Assembly (NCBI RefSeq): GCF_029626265.1
Contig: NZ_JARUBN010000001.1
Coordinates: 4,777,001 to 4,841,000 of the forward strand
Reading direction: 5' to 3'
Length of the DNA stretch: 64,000 nucleotides
Source of the DNA: Micromonospora sp. WMMD1102
Lineage (GTDB): Bacteria; Actinomycetota; Actinomycetes; Mycobacteriales; Micromonosporaceae
Part shown: in pieces, positions 37,527 to 45,440 of the stretch
Position numbering within the stretch: the stretch's first letter is position 1
Layout: the number at the start of each line of letters is the position of its first letter
Notes under the pieces: model-generated
Seen by the model: only the letters and a program-made list of their open reading frames with translations
Database searches by the model: none
Told to the model about the DNA's origin: nothing
Made by a program: the position numbers and the translations under genes

Positions 37527-37569
37527 CCGGGGGACCCGGATGGCCGACTGCGGCCGCCGGGTCCCCCGG
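37527..37569 (+). terminator. Terminator after the acyltransferase gene
   Basis: A 13-bp perfect stem, CCGGGGGACCCGG at 37527-37539 and its complement at 37557-37569, with a 17-nt loop. It lies 46 bp after the stop codon and separates the operon from the structured leader that follows. Confidence 0.7.
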
Positions 37570-37608
37570 GTGTACGATTACTCGTGTTCCAGGTCCGGCC
37601 GACAAGAC

Positions 37609-37641
37609 GGAGGTGATCGCTGTGCGAGATAGCGATCCTCC
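37609..37641 (+). promoter_or_regulatory. Hairpin that sequesters a ribosome-binding site
   Basis: GGAGG (37609-37613) pairs with CCTCC (37637-37641), and ATCGCT (37616-37621) with AGCGAT (37631-37636), leaving a TG bulge and a 9-nt loop. The GGAGG is the ribosome-binding site of the 17-codon ORF, whose GTG start (37622-37624) is in the loop. Translation would need this hairpin to open. A further 8-bp hairpin (GGTCAGTC 37661-37668 with 37694-37701) spans the end of that ORF. Confidence 0.6.
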
Positions 37642-37675
37642 CAGTCGTGGCCGGGTCCTTGGTCAGTCCGCCTGA
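37622..37675 (+). CDS. Seventeen-codon leader ORF
   Basis: GTG start 8 nt after GGAGG; the peptide is MRDSDPPSRGRVLGQSA. The early D-x-D-P-P stretch is of the acidic/proline kind that slows or destabilises ribosomes in known leader peptides such as that of mgtA. Its ribosome-binding site and start lie in a hairpin, and its stop lies in the strand region of the next hairpin. It looks like a regulatory leader for the small ORF at 37905. I know of no described homolog. Confidence 0.4.
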   Translation: MRDSDPPSRGRVLGQSA

Positions 37676-37904
37676 GCCGTGACGTTTCCCGCCGACTGAC
37701 CCAGTTCCGCTCCACACCGCATCCCGGTCCCGCCCCGGCAGTCGCCGGTGCGCCGAGCCGGCTGTGCGAATCCGCTGGCTGTCACCGAGCCGAGGCGTGT
37801 GGAGCTTTCCGGTCACGACTTCGTGTGCGCGTCCACTGATCCCCGAGACGTCCCCGCCGCACGCCGGCCCGGCACGTCTCCAGTCGCCACCCGGAGGCAC
37901 AATC

Positions 37905-37991
37905 ATGCAGCGTTACGTCGCCCCGCTGGGCTTCACCCTCGCCGCCGCCTGGGTCGTGGTGGTCTTCATGCTGGTCCGCGCGACCCCGTGA
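37905..37991 (+). CDS. 28-residue single-helix membrane peptide
   Basis: A short ORF with a strong ribosome-binding site (CGGAGG, 7 nt before the ATG). The peptide starts MQRYVAPLGF, continues with one hydrophobic helix (TLAAAWVVVVFMLV) and ends RATP, giving a small inner-membrane protein with a short polar tail. It sits alone at the end of a 300-nt structured leader and before a convergent gene. A GAGACGT/ACGTCTC hairpin (37845-37880) lies just upstream, and a 12-bp palindrome CGGAGATCTCCG (37992-38003) just after the stop. Function unknown; it could be a subunit of a larger membrane complex. Confidence 0.5.
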   Translation: MQRYVAPLGFTLAAAWVVVVFMLVRATP

Positions 37992-38103
37992 CGGAGATCT
38001 CCGCCAGACCGGCGCACCCGCCGTTCCGCCCATCCGCACGTGCCCGGCCGGGCCGTAACCGGCACCGACCGGGTACGTCCGCACAGCCGCCCACCATGGG
38101 CGC

Positions 38104-39054
38104 TCACACCAGGCGGGACGTCCAGAGCAGACTCAGGCCCGCCGCGCAGAGCGCGAAGAGCAGCGCGATCCCGGCGTACCACTGGGTGATCTCCCGGGCC
38201 TCGGTCCGGAACCCGATCGAGCTGCCCATGTCCTGGTAGACCTGCTTCAACTCGCTGACCGAGGCCGCCTCGTAGAAGTACCCCTGGGTCGTCTCGGCGA
38301 GTTCGGCCAGGGCCAGCCGGTCCACCGGTACCCGCTGTAGCTGGCCGCCGATGTCGACCGCGCCGGAGTCGGTGCCGAACGCGATCGTCGAGACCGGCAC
38401 GTTCGCCGCCTGCGCCGCCGCGCCGGCCTCCTCGATCGACCGCCCCGAGGTGCGGTAGCCGTCGGAGAGCAGCACGATCCGGGCCGGCGGGATGCCCTGG
38501 GCACCGTCCGCCGGCACCGAACGGATCGCCTCCAGGCAGGTGAAGACGGCCTCGCCGGTCGCGGTCGCCTCGGCCAGCACCAGGCCGTCGATGGCCTGCA
38601 CGACCGCCGGCCGATCCTTGCCGGGCGGCACCAGCACGTTCGCTGACTTGGCGAAGGCGACCAGCCCGAGGTTGTAGGTCGGCGGCAGCTCGTCGACGAA
38701 CTGCTTGGCCGCCTCCTGGGCCGCCTCCAGCCGGTTCGGCGCCACGTCGTCGGCCTCCATCGACAGCGACACGTCGATCGCCAGCATGATGGTGGCGCGC
38801 TCCAGCGGCTCCTTGGTGTCGATCGCCGGCCGGGCCATCCCGGTGGCCAGGATCAGCAGGCTGAGCAGGAAGACCCCGGCCGCGGCGTGTCGGCGCCAGC
38901 CGATCCCCTTCGGCACCAGGGTGCGCAGCAGTTCGACGTTCGTGAACCGCATCGCGTACGTGCGGCGGTGCATCTGCCGCCAGATGTACGCCCCGGCGAG
39001 CAGCAGTACCGGAAGTACCGCCAGCAGCCACCACGGTTGCAGAAAACGGATCAT
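38104..39054 (-). CDS. VWA domain membrane protein (BatA-like)
   Basis: A 316-residue protein with two N-terminal helices, a von Willebrand A domain (residues about 85-270) and one C-terminal helix. The MIDAS metal site is LAIDVSLSMEADD, with later VLLSDGYRTSG. Such proteins act with MoxR ATPases in envelope-related assembly or stress functions. It is the last gene of the moxR-DUF58-vwa operon and overlaps the DUF58 gene by 4 bp. Confidence 0.9.
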   Translation of the reverse strand: MIRFLQPWWLLAVLPVLLLAGAYIWRQMHRRTYAMRFTNVELLRTLVPKGIGWRRHAAAGVFLLSLLILATGMARPAIDTKEPLERATIMLAIDVSLSMEADDVAPNRLEAAQEAAKQFVDELPPTYNLGLVAFAKSANVLVPPGKDRPAVVQAIDGLVLAEATATGEAVFTCLEAIRSVPADGAQGIPPARIVLLSDGYRTSGRSIEEAGAAAQAANVPVSTIAFGTDSGAVDIGGQLQRVPVDRLALAELAETTQGYFYEAASVSELKQVYQDMGSSIGFRTEAREITQWYAGIALLFALCAAGLSLLWTSRLV

Positions 39055-40007
39055 CGTGTCGTCCCCCGGGTACGGGCGTGCCGCTGCGCTGCGACGAAGC
39101 GCACCATGTCCAGCAGCCAGTCGGAGTCGGTCCGCAGCCGCAGGTGCGCCGCTCCGGCGGCCCGCAGCTCGTGGGCGATGGCACCGCGCTGGGCGGCCGC
39201 CGCGGCGGCGTAACGTCGCCGCAGTTTCGGGTCGGCGGTCTGCACCTCGTGCAGTTCACCGGTTTCGGGGTCGACGACGGGCAGCACGCCGACGTCCGGC
39301 AGTTCCAGCTCGCGCGGGTCGACGACCTCGACGGCGAGCACCTCGTGCCGGACCCGGAGCTTGCGTACCGGCCGGCCCCACTGTGCCGGCGGGGCGAGGA
39401 AGTCGGAGATCACCACCGCCATGCCGCGCCGCCGGGGCGGGCGGTTGAGCGCGTCAACAAGCAGGCCGAGGTCGGTACGCCCGGGTCGGGTCGGCGTGCC
39501 GGCGATGGTCCGGAGCAATCCCTGCGCCTCCTTCCGCCCCGGCCGGGCCGGCAGCCGCAGCACCCCGGGCGGGGCGCCGGGCGAGGTCGTCCGGCCGTCC
39601 CGGGGTGGGCCGGTGCCGATCACCGCGCCGATCCGGTTGCCGCCGCGCACGGTCAGGTGGGTGACCGCCGCCGCCGCCGCGATCACGAGTTCCCGCTTGA
39701 GCCAGCGGCCGGTGCCGAAGTCGAGGCTGGCCGAGAGGTCCACCGCCAGCCAGGTCTCCAACTCCCGGTCGGCCACCGTACGCCGGACGTGCGGCACGGT
39801 CGTCCGGGCCGTCACCGGCCAGTCCATCCGGCGTACGTCGTCGCCGGGGCGGTATTCCCGGGACTCCCCCGCCTCGGTGCCCGGCCCCGGCAGCAGCCCG
39901 AGGTAGTCGCCCTGGAGCAGTCCGTCGAGTTTGCGGGTGACCAGCAGCTGCAACCGGGAGAGCACCGCCTCGGCCCGGGCCGGGCTGTTCTCGGTGGCCG
40001 GCATCAT
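39051..40007 (-). CDS. DUF58 domain-containing protein
   Basis: A 318-residue protein. The DUF58 signature is SREYRPGDDVRRMDWPVTART near residue 50, then ETWLAVDLSASLDFG in a VWA-like fold and VVISDFLAP. It starts at ATG 40007, overlapping the MoxR stop (ATGA); the frame is open upstream through moxR without being coding. It links the MoxR ATPase with the VWA protein. Confidence 0.9.
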   Translation of the reverse strand: MMPATENSPARAEAVLSRLQLLVTRKLDGLLQGDYLGLLPGPGTEAGESREYRPGDDVRRMDWPVTARTTVPHVRRTVADRELETWLAVDLSASLDFGTGRWLKRELVIAAAAAVTHLTVRGGNRIGAVIGTGPPRDGRTTSPGAPPGVLRLPARPGRKEAQGLLRTIAGTPTRPGRTDLGLLVDALNRPPRRRGMAVVISDFLAPPAQWGRPVRKLRVRHEVLAVEVVDPRELELPDVGVLPVVDPETGELHEVQTADPKLRRRYAAAAAAQRGAIAHELRAAGAAHLRLRTDSDWLLDMVRFVAAQRHARTRGTTR

Positions 40008-41143
40008 GCCTGCGGGTGCCCGGGCCACGCCGGGCCGGACGCCGGAATCCCGGACGCCGGGCCGAGCCCGGGACCGGGCGGCGGGGCCGAACTGGCGTTC
40101 TGCCGGGGCGCGACGGAGGGCAGCGGGATGGTGGACATCACCCGGTCGACGACGTGGTCGGCGGGGATGTTGTCGGCCAGCGCGTCGTAGCTGAGCACCA
40201 GCCGGTGCCGGAGGATGTCCGGGGCGATGTCCTGGACGTCCTGCGGCAGCGCGTAGTCCCGGCCGCGCATCAGGGCGAGCGCCCGGGTGGCCCGGACGAT
40301 GCCGAGCGAGGCGCGCGGGCTGGCACCGTACTGGATGAGCTGGGCGACGTCCGGCATCCCGTGTTCGGCCGGGGCACGGGTGGCCAGCACCAGGCGTACG
40401 GCGTAGTCGACCAGGGCGTTGTGCACGAACACCTGGTCGGCCTTCTGTTGCAGCCCCACGAGTTCGAGCGGGGTGAAGATCGAGGACGGCTCGGGGGCAC
40501 TGACCCCCATCCGGTAGACGATCTCGCGTTCCTCCGCGTCGGTGGGGTAGCCGACGATGATCTTCATCAGGAAGCGGTCCCGTTGCGCCTCGGGCAGCGG
40601 ATAGACGCCCTCCTGCTCGATCGGGTTCTGCGTCGCCATCACCAGGAACGGGTTCGGCACCCGGTGGGTCTGCCCGCCGATCGACACTTGCTGCTCGGAC
40701 ATCACCTCCAGCAGCGCCGACTGCACCTTGGCCGGTGCCCGGTTGATCTCGTCGGCGAGCAGGAAGTTCACGAAAACGGGGCCGAGTTCGACGTCGAACT
40801 TCTCGCTCGACTGCCGGTAGATCCGGGTGCCGACGATGTCGGCGGGGACCAGGTCCGGAGTGAACTGCACCCGGGCGAAGGTACCGCCGACGACCCGGGC
40901 CAAAGTCTCCACCGCGAGCGTCTTCGCCACCCCGGGCACCCCTTCGAGCAGGCAGTGCCCGCGGGCCAGCAGGGCGACGAACATCCGCTCCACCATCCGG
41001 TCCTGCCCGACGATGACCCGCTTGACCTCGAAGAGGGCGCGTTCGAGCAGGGTCGCGTCCTCGGCCGGGGTGCTGCCCAGGGTCGGGACGGCACCGCCGA
41101 CGTCGGGCGGGGTCGGGGTGTCGGGCGTCGTCGGCTGGGCCAC
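40004..41143 (-). CDS. MoxR family AAA ATPase
   Basis: A 379-residue AAA+ protein. Walker A is LLEGVPGVAKTLAVETLA, Walker B LLADEINRAPAKVQSALLE, sensor 1 FLVMATQNPIEQEG, and the second half has the helical lid with GASPRASLGIVRATRALA. MoxR ATPases act as chaperones that fit cofactors or subunits into VWA-containing complexes. It is the first gene of the operon; its upstream region is shared with the divergent gene at 41431. Confidence 0.93.
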   Translation of the reverse strand: MAQPTTPDTPTPPDVGGAVPTLGSTPAEDATLLERALFEVKRVIVGQDRMVERMFVALLARGHCLLEGVPGVAKTLAVETLARVVGGTFARVQFTPDLVPADIVGTRIYRQSSEKFDVELGPVFVNFLLADEINRAPAKVQSALLEVMSEQQVSIGGQTHRVPNPFLVMATQNPIEQEGVYPLPEAQRDRFLMKIIVGYPTDAEEREIVYRMGVSAPEPSSIFTPLELVGLQQKADQVFVHNALVDYAVRLVLATRAPAEHGMPDVAQLIQYGASPRASLGIVRATRALALMRGRDYALPQDVQDIAPDILRHRLVLSYDALADNIPADHVVDRVMSTIPLPSVAPRQNASSAPPPGPGLGPASGIPASGPAWPGHPQA

Positions 41144-41349
41144 CGGTCCTCCACAGCAGGTTCACGGATCAGTCGGGGGGTCGGCGCGGGCCGACGACCC
41201 CAAGCGTCGCACGTCCGGCTGAGAGGCGGCGAAGGAGAACCGGATTTGCGGTTTCATCCGGCGCGTCTGCGGCTGCGGGAGGTGCGCAATCCGGCAAACG
41301 GTCGAGGGTGGGTAGACATAGGGGGGTTTTCTCCGGGTACGATGCAGCG

Positions 41350-41393
41350 GATCGCCGGGCGGCTCCCCCCGTGGCTGCCCGGCGATCTCTTTT
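41350..41393 (+). other. Terminator-like hairpin with T-run upstream of the 41431 gene
   Basis: Arms 41350-41363 (GATCGCCGGGCGGC) and 41374-41387 pair with one mismatch and are followed by TCTTTT. On the plus strand there is no gene upstream, because moxR is divergent. It may be an attenuator in the leader of the gene at 41431 or the end of a short untranslated RNA beginning near 41320. Confidence 0.4.
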
Positions 41394-41430
41394 CTCCTGC
41401 TCCGTCCACCGGCGCCGTAGACTCGCCGCC

Positions 41431-41688
41431 GTGACTGACGTGTCCACAGCCGAAAGCAGCGCCCCACCCCCGGTCGACGACCAGGCCCGGATCTGTTCGG
41501 CGCGGGGCTGCCGGGCGGCGGCCGTCTGGGCGTTGCACTGGAACAATCCCCGGCTGCACACTCCGGAACGGCGCAAGACCTGGCTGGCCTGCGCCGAGCA
41601 CCGGCACACGCTCGGCGACTTCCTCGGCGCGCGCGGGTTCCTTCGGGAGGTAACACCCGCCGAGGGATCGCCTACGCTCGACACGTGA
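41431..41688 (+). CDS. Small conserved actinobacterial protein with Cys/His pattern
   Basis: An 85-residue protein. The core reads ICSARGCRAAAVWALHWNNP then LHTPERRKTWLACAEHRHTLGDFL. The three cysteines and two histidines suggest a small zinc-binding fold. Widely conserved in actinobacteria next to PH-domain membrane proteins; some databases carry an unsupported acetone carboxylase label. It starts at GTG 41431 without an obvious ribosome-binding site and overlaps the next gene by 4 bp. Confidence 0.75.
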   Translation: MTDVSTAESSAPPPVDDQARICSARGCRAAAVWALHWNNPRLHTPERRKTWLACAEHRHTLGDFLGARGFLREVTPAEGSPTLDT

Positions 41689-42290
41689 GCGAGCGAGGCG
41701 ACGAGCGGGACACGCACGGGCCGGCCGACCGGGGCGAGCCGGTGTCGACCGGCGAGGTGACGACCGGAGGGTCCGCGGCCGGGCATCCTCCGGCCGGACC
41801 GACAGATCCGCTGGAGCCGTGGCCGGAGACCGTGCGCTGGCAGCCGGTCTCGGCCGACCTGGTCAAGGTGGAGGCGCTGCGGCTCGGGATCGGGATGCTG
41901 GTCCTCGCCGCCGGCGCCGTGATCGGGCTGGCCCTCACCGGCCACTGGCTCTTCGGCCTCGCCCTCGGCCTGGTGGTCGCGCTCACCCTATGGCGGCTGG
42001 CGGTCATCGTCCGGGCCGTCCGGGCCTGGGGGTACGCCGAACGCGACAACGACCTGCTGGTCCGGCACGGCCTGCTGGTCCGGCGGCTGTCGATCGTGCC
42101 GTACGCCCGGATGCAGTTCGTCGACGTCACCGCCGGGCCGCTGGAGCGCGCCTTCGACCTGGCCACCGTGCAACTGCACACCGCCGCCGCCGCCAGCGAC
42201 GCGCGGGTGCCCGGCCTGCGCCCGGCCGAGGCGTCCCGGCTGCGTGACCGGCTCACCGCGCTCGGCGAGGACCGGGCGGAGGGCCTGTGA
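41685..42290 (+). CDS. PH-domain (bPH_2/DUF304) membrane protein, short
   Basis: A 201-residue protein. A polar Gly/Glu-rich N-terminus precedes two adjacent helices (LGIGMLVLAAGAVIGLALTGHW, split, and LALGLVVALTLW) and a bacterial PH domain containing LLVRHGLLVRRLSIVPYARMQFVDVTAGPLER. It overlaps its neighbours by 4 bp on each side, so the three genes are one coupled operon. In Bacillus the related YdbS/YdbT proteins influence resistance to envelope stress; the role here is unknown. Confidence 0.88.
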   Translation: MSERGDERDTHGPADRGEPVSTGEVTTGGSAAGHPPAGPTDPLEPWPETVRWQPVSADLVKVEALRLGIGMLVLAAGAVIGLALTGHWLFGLALGLVVALTLWRLAVIVRAVRAWGYAERDNDLLVRHGLLVRRLSIVPYARMQFVDVTAGPLERAFDLATVQLHTAAAASDARVPGLRPAEASRLRDRLTALGEDRAEGL

Positions 42291-43672
42291 CGGTCGAGGA
42301 GGTCGCCGAACCCCGCAAGCGACTGCATCCGCTGAGCCCGCTGCTGCACGGGGCGAAGTCGCTGGCGGTGATCGTCGCCGCGCTCTCCTGGTCGACGCTG
42401 TCCCGGGTCGGCCTAGGCGTCTTCACCCTGCTGGTGGTGGTGCTGCTGCTCGGTGCGCTGGCGCTGTCGGTGGTCAGTTGGTACAACACCGGCTACCACG
42501 TGGTGGGGCGGGAGCTGCGGATCCACGAGGGGCTGCTGTGGCGGCGTACCCGGGCGATCCCGTTGGAGCGGTTGCAGTCCGTGGAGGTGGTCCGGCCGCT
42601 GCTGGCCCAACTCAGCGGGCTCGCCGAGCTGCGCCTGGAGGTGGTCGGCGGCGGGAAGACGGAGGCGCCGCTGGCGTACGTCACGGTGGCCGACGCGGTG
42701 ACGCTGCGGGAACGACTGCTGGCGCTGGCCGGCCGGGCGCCCGGCACCGGGGCGGGCACGGCAGCTCCCGGCCGGCCCGGAGCGCCGGAGCCGGGGCGGC
42801 CCGTCCCGACCGGGGCACCAGGCGTCGGCGGGCTGGCCGGCGCCGTCGAGCCGCCGACCGGCCGGCCGCTGCACGCGGTGTCCAACCGCGACCTGCTGGT
42901 CAGCCAGCTGCTCACCCCACAGGCGTTCTTCCTGCCGTTCGGCCTCGCCTTCGTGCTGGTCCAGTTCTTCACCGAGGACTCCTGGTCGTTCATCGCGGTC
43001 GCCAGCACCCTCACCGCGATGGCCGGGGTGGTGCTCCAGCCGATCCGGCGGGTGCTCGACGACTGGAGTTTCCGGCTGGCCCGCGACGACGCCGCGCTGC
43101 GGGTCCGGCACGGGCTGCTGGAGACCCGGGCCCAGACCGTACCGCTGGACCGGCTCCAGGCGATCGGGGTCACCTGGCCGCTGCTCTGGCGGATGAAGGG
43201 CTGGCTGCGGATGCGACTGTCAGTGGCCGGCATCGCCGCCGGTGAGATCGACAACCGCAGTACCCCGGACCGGTTGCTGCCGGCCGGCGACCTGGCCACC
43301 GCTCAGATGATCATGTCGGAGGTGCTGCCCGGGGTGTCCATCACCGGCACCCTCACCCCGCCGCCGGCCCGAGCCCGCTGGGTGCACCCGCTGGCCCGTA
43401 CCGCGCTCGGCGCCGGGCTCTCCGCCCGGGTCTTCGCGGTCCGCTCCGGCCTGCTGACTCGGGAACTGCTTGTCGTGCCGTACGCCCGGATCCAGAGCGT
43501 CCGGGTGGTGCAGGGTCCGCTCCAGCGACGGCTGCGGCTGGCCACCGTCTACGCGGACACGGCCGGCGGGCCGGCCGCAGCCGCCCGGGACCGGGACCTG
43601 CACGAGGCGTGGGCCTTGGCGGCGGAGTTGACCGCCCGGGCCCGGTCCGCCCGGCTCAGCGCCCCGCGCTGA
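42287..43672 (+). CDS. PH-domain (bPH_2/DUF304) membrane protein, long
   Basis: A 461-residue YdbT-like protein with repeated pairs of helices and three PH-like domains. Each shows the pattern L-R-GLL-RR--IPL-RLQSV: LRIHEGLLWRRTRAIPLERLQSVEVV, split at its centre, LRVRHGLLETRAQTVPLDRLQAI and FAVRSGLLTRELLVVPYARIQSVRV. A Pro/Gly-rich linker (residues about 148-200) joins the first two. It forms an operon with the short PH protein. Its last 17 bp overlap the convergent PAP2 gene. Confidence 0.88.
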   Translation: MTVEEVAEPRKRLHPLSPLLHGAKSLAVIVAALSWSTLSRVGLGVFTLLVVVLLLGALALSVVSWYNTGYHVVGRELRIHEGLLWRRTRAIPLERLQSVEVVRPLLAQLSGLAELRLEVVGGGKTEAPLAYVTVADAVTLRERLLALAGRAPGTGAGTAAPGRPGAPEPGRPVPTGAPGVGGLAGAVEPPTGRPLHAVSNRDLLVSQLLTPQAFFLPFGLAFVLVQFFTEDSWSFIAVASTLTAMAGVVLQPIRRVLDDWSFRLARDDAALRVRHGLLETRAQTVPLDRLQAIGVTWPLLWRMKGWLRMRLSVAGIAAGEIDNRSTPDRLLPAGDLATAQMIMSEVLPGVSITGTLTPPPARARWVHPLARTALGAGLSARVFAVRSGLLTRELLVVPYARIQSVRVVQGPLQRRLRLATVYADTAGGPAAAARDRDLHEAWALAAELTARARSARLSAPR

Positions 43673-44717
43673 CCGACCGCTGCGGCGCCGGCTCCGGCGC
43701 CTCCGGTCCCACCGGCGGCTCGGGGTCGGCACCCGTCATGGCTTCCGACACGCTCCCGACGGGCTGACGGCGGGCCTTGCGCGCCGCCCACCAGCGCTCG
43801 GCGAGCCCGACGGCCAGGAACGTCAACCCGACGTACGCCCAGCCGACAAGTACGTCGATCACGTAGTGCTCGCCCGCGTAGACCAGGGTGAAGGTCATCG
43901 CCAGCGGATAGCAGAGCAGCAGCGGCCACCAGCGTCGCCGGGTCGCGCCGAGGAAGAAGACCACCACGAAGAGTGCCCAGGCGGTGTGCAGCGACGGCAT
44001 CGCGGCGACCGGGTTGGAGGCGATCTGGCCGGCGTTGAGCAGGTTGCCGGCGCCGTGCATGCCGAACTCCCGCCAGCCCCGGGTGGAGATCCGGGCGACC
44101 TCCTCCAGCATCCCGTAGTGGGCGGCCCACCAGGGCGGCGCGGCCGGGTAGACGAAGTAGGTGACCAGACCGCTGGCGCAGAGGAAGCCCCAGCGCCGCA
44201 TGAACGCCGCCCAGCGGGGTCGGGAGCGCAGCCAGAGCACCACCGCGGCGGCCAGGGTGACCACGAAGTGCGAGAAGTAGACCCAGCTCACCCCGACGTC
44301 CCACCAGTGGATGCCGTCCGGGTCGTAGAGGTGCTGTTGCAGCCAGACCGTCGGCACCTGGCCGTCCATCGCCCAGCCGAACATCCAGCGGTCGGCGGCG
44401 ATCAGCTCGTAGGCGTGCGGTGTCGCCCCGTTGTCCGCGAACCCCCGGGAGAGGTTGTAGAGGGCGAGGAGCACGACCACCGGAAGCCAGTCCCGGGCGA
44501 AGCCCAGGTGGGTGCGCCAGGGCCGGTCACTGCGCCAGGCGATGGTGGCGGCCCAGAGCCAGGCGAAGGCGTACAGCGGGTCGGTGGGCAGGCCGATCAG
44601 CAGCCAGCCGGCGACGAAGGCCACCGTCCAGATCGACATGGCGACGATCCGGCGGTGCCGGCCCTCGGGCGCGGCCGGCGGGGGCGTGGGCGGGGTGGCG
44701 GGAGCGGTAACGAGCAT
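43656..44717 (-). CDS. PAP2-superfamily membrane phosphatase/phosphotransferase
   Basis: A 353-residue protein with about eight helices. The PAP2 catalytic motifs are present: the C2 motif PVAAMPSLHTAWALF and the C3 motif YAGEHYVIDVLVGW. The layout fits the PAP2_3 group, which includes inositol phospholipid-type synthases. It probably acts on membrane lipid phosphates. The ATG at 44717 gives the expected short cytoplasmic N-terminus. It is convergent with the PH-domain gene and divergent from the PadR gene. Confidence 0.88.
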   Translation of the reverse strand: MLVTAPATPPTPPPAAPEGRHRRIVAMSIWTVAFVAGWLLIGLPTDPLYAFAWLWAATIAWRSDRPWRTHLGFARDWLPVVVLLALYNLSRGFADNGATPHAYELIAADRWMFGWAMDGQVPTVWLQQHLYDPDGIHWWDVGVSWVYFSHFVVTLAAAVVLWLRSRPRWAAFMRRWGFLCASGLVTYFVYPAAPPWWAAHYGMLEEVARISTRGWREFGMHGAGNLLNAGQIASNPVAAMPSLHTAWALFVVVFFLGATRRRWWPLLLCYPLAMTFTLVYAGEHYVIDVLVGWAYVGLTFLAVGLAERWWAARKARRQPVGSVSEAMTGADPEPPVGPEAPEPAPQRSVSAGR

Positions 44718-44802
44718 CGCCGTCCAGGTTAACGGCGCGGGTACGACGAACGCCCGGAGGGACACCACCGCAGGGCCGCCGTACGGCGCGGCAGGTACCG
44801 CA

Positions 44803-44841
44803 CTAGCAACTCGCTTGCTAGCCTAGTAACTCGGTTGCTAG
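44803..44841. promoter_or_regulatory. Double palindromic operator of the PadR gene
   Basis: Two 19-bp palindromes 20 bp apart: CTAGCAACTCGCTTGCTAG (44803-44821) and CTAGTAACTCGGTTGCTAG (44823-44841). The second ends 11 bp before the ATG at 44853. Two copies on the same face of the helix directly upstream of a PadR gene strongly suggest autorepression. Confidence 0.75.
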
Positions 44842-44852
44842 TCTTCCCGGCC

Positions 44853-45440
44853 ATGTCGGTATCCCGAATCCTGCTCGGCCTGCTCGAACCGCGGTCCCAG
44901 CACGGCTACGTGCTGCGCCGCCGCTACGACGAGTGGTTCGGCACCAGCCGTCCACTGAAGTCCGCCCAGGTCTACGCCACCCTCGGCCGGCTGGACCGGG
45001 ACGGGCTGATCGACCTCGCCGGAGTGGCCAGCGGGGTCGGCCCGGACCGCCGGGTGTACGCCATCACCGAGGCGGGCGTCGGCGAACTCGACCGCTGGCT
45101 CGACGAGCCGGAGGTGCCGGAGGTGACCGCCAGCCGGCGGGTGCTCTTCGCCAAGGTGCTCATCGCGCTCTCCAGCGGCCGGCCGGCCGAGCCGATGCTC
45201 GACCGGCAGCGCCAGGCGCACCTGGCCCGGATGCGCGAGTTGCGCGCCCAGCGGCAGGCCGGCGACCTGCTGACCCAGCTCGACGCCGACTTCGAGATGT
45301 ACCACCTCGACGCCGATCTCAAGTGGATCGACGGTGCCGTCGCCCGGCTCGCCCGGCTGGCCGCGCTGGTAGCCCACGTCGACGACACGGACGTCGACGA
45401 GGTGGAGGTCGACCACGCGGAGAAGGAGACCGACCGATGA
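44853..45440 (+). CDS. PadR family transcriptional regulator
   Basis: A 195-residue regulator. The winged helix has LGLLEPRSQHGYVLRRRYDEWF and LKSAQVYATLGRLDRDGLI, with YAITEAGVGELDRWL in the wing, followed by a C-terminal helical dimerisation domain typical of the Vir_act_alpha_C type. ATG 44853 starts directly after the double operator. Its stop overlaps the ATG of the ABC ATPase gene (ATGA), so it is expected to repress an ABC export system in the absence of inducer. Confidence 0.92.
   Translation: MSVSRILLGLLEPRSQHGYVLRRRYDEWFGTSRPLKSAQVYATLGRLDRDGLIDLAGVASGVGPDRRVYAITEAGVGELDRWLDEPEVPEVTASRRVLFAKVLIALSSGRPAEPMLDRQRQAHLARMRELRAQRQAGDLLTQLDADFEMYHLDADLKWIDGAVARLARLAALVAHVDDTDVDEVEVDHAEKETDR

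Noticed and set aside
39051..41165. A 704-residue MoxR-DUF58 fusion
   Set aside because: The frame upstream of 40007 does not encode MoxR; the MoxR protein is in a different frame and ends at 40004. High GC leaves frames open.
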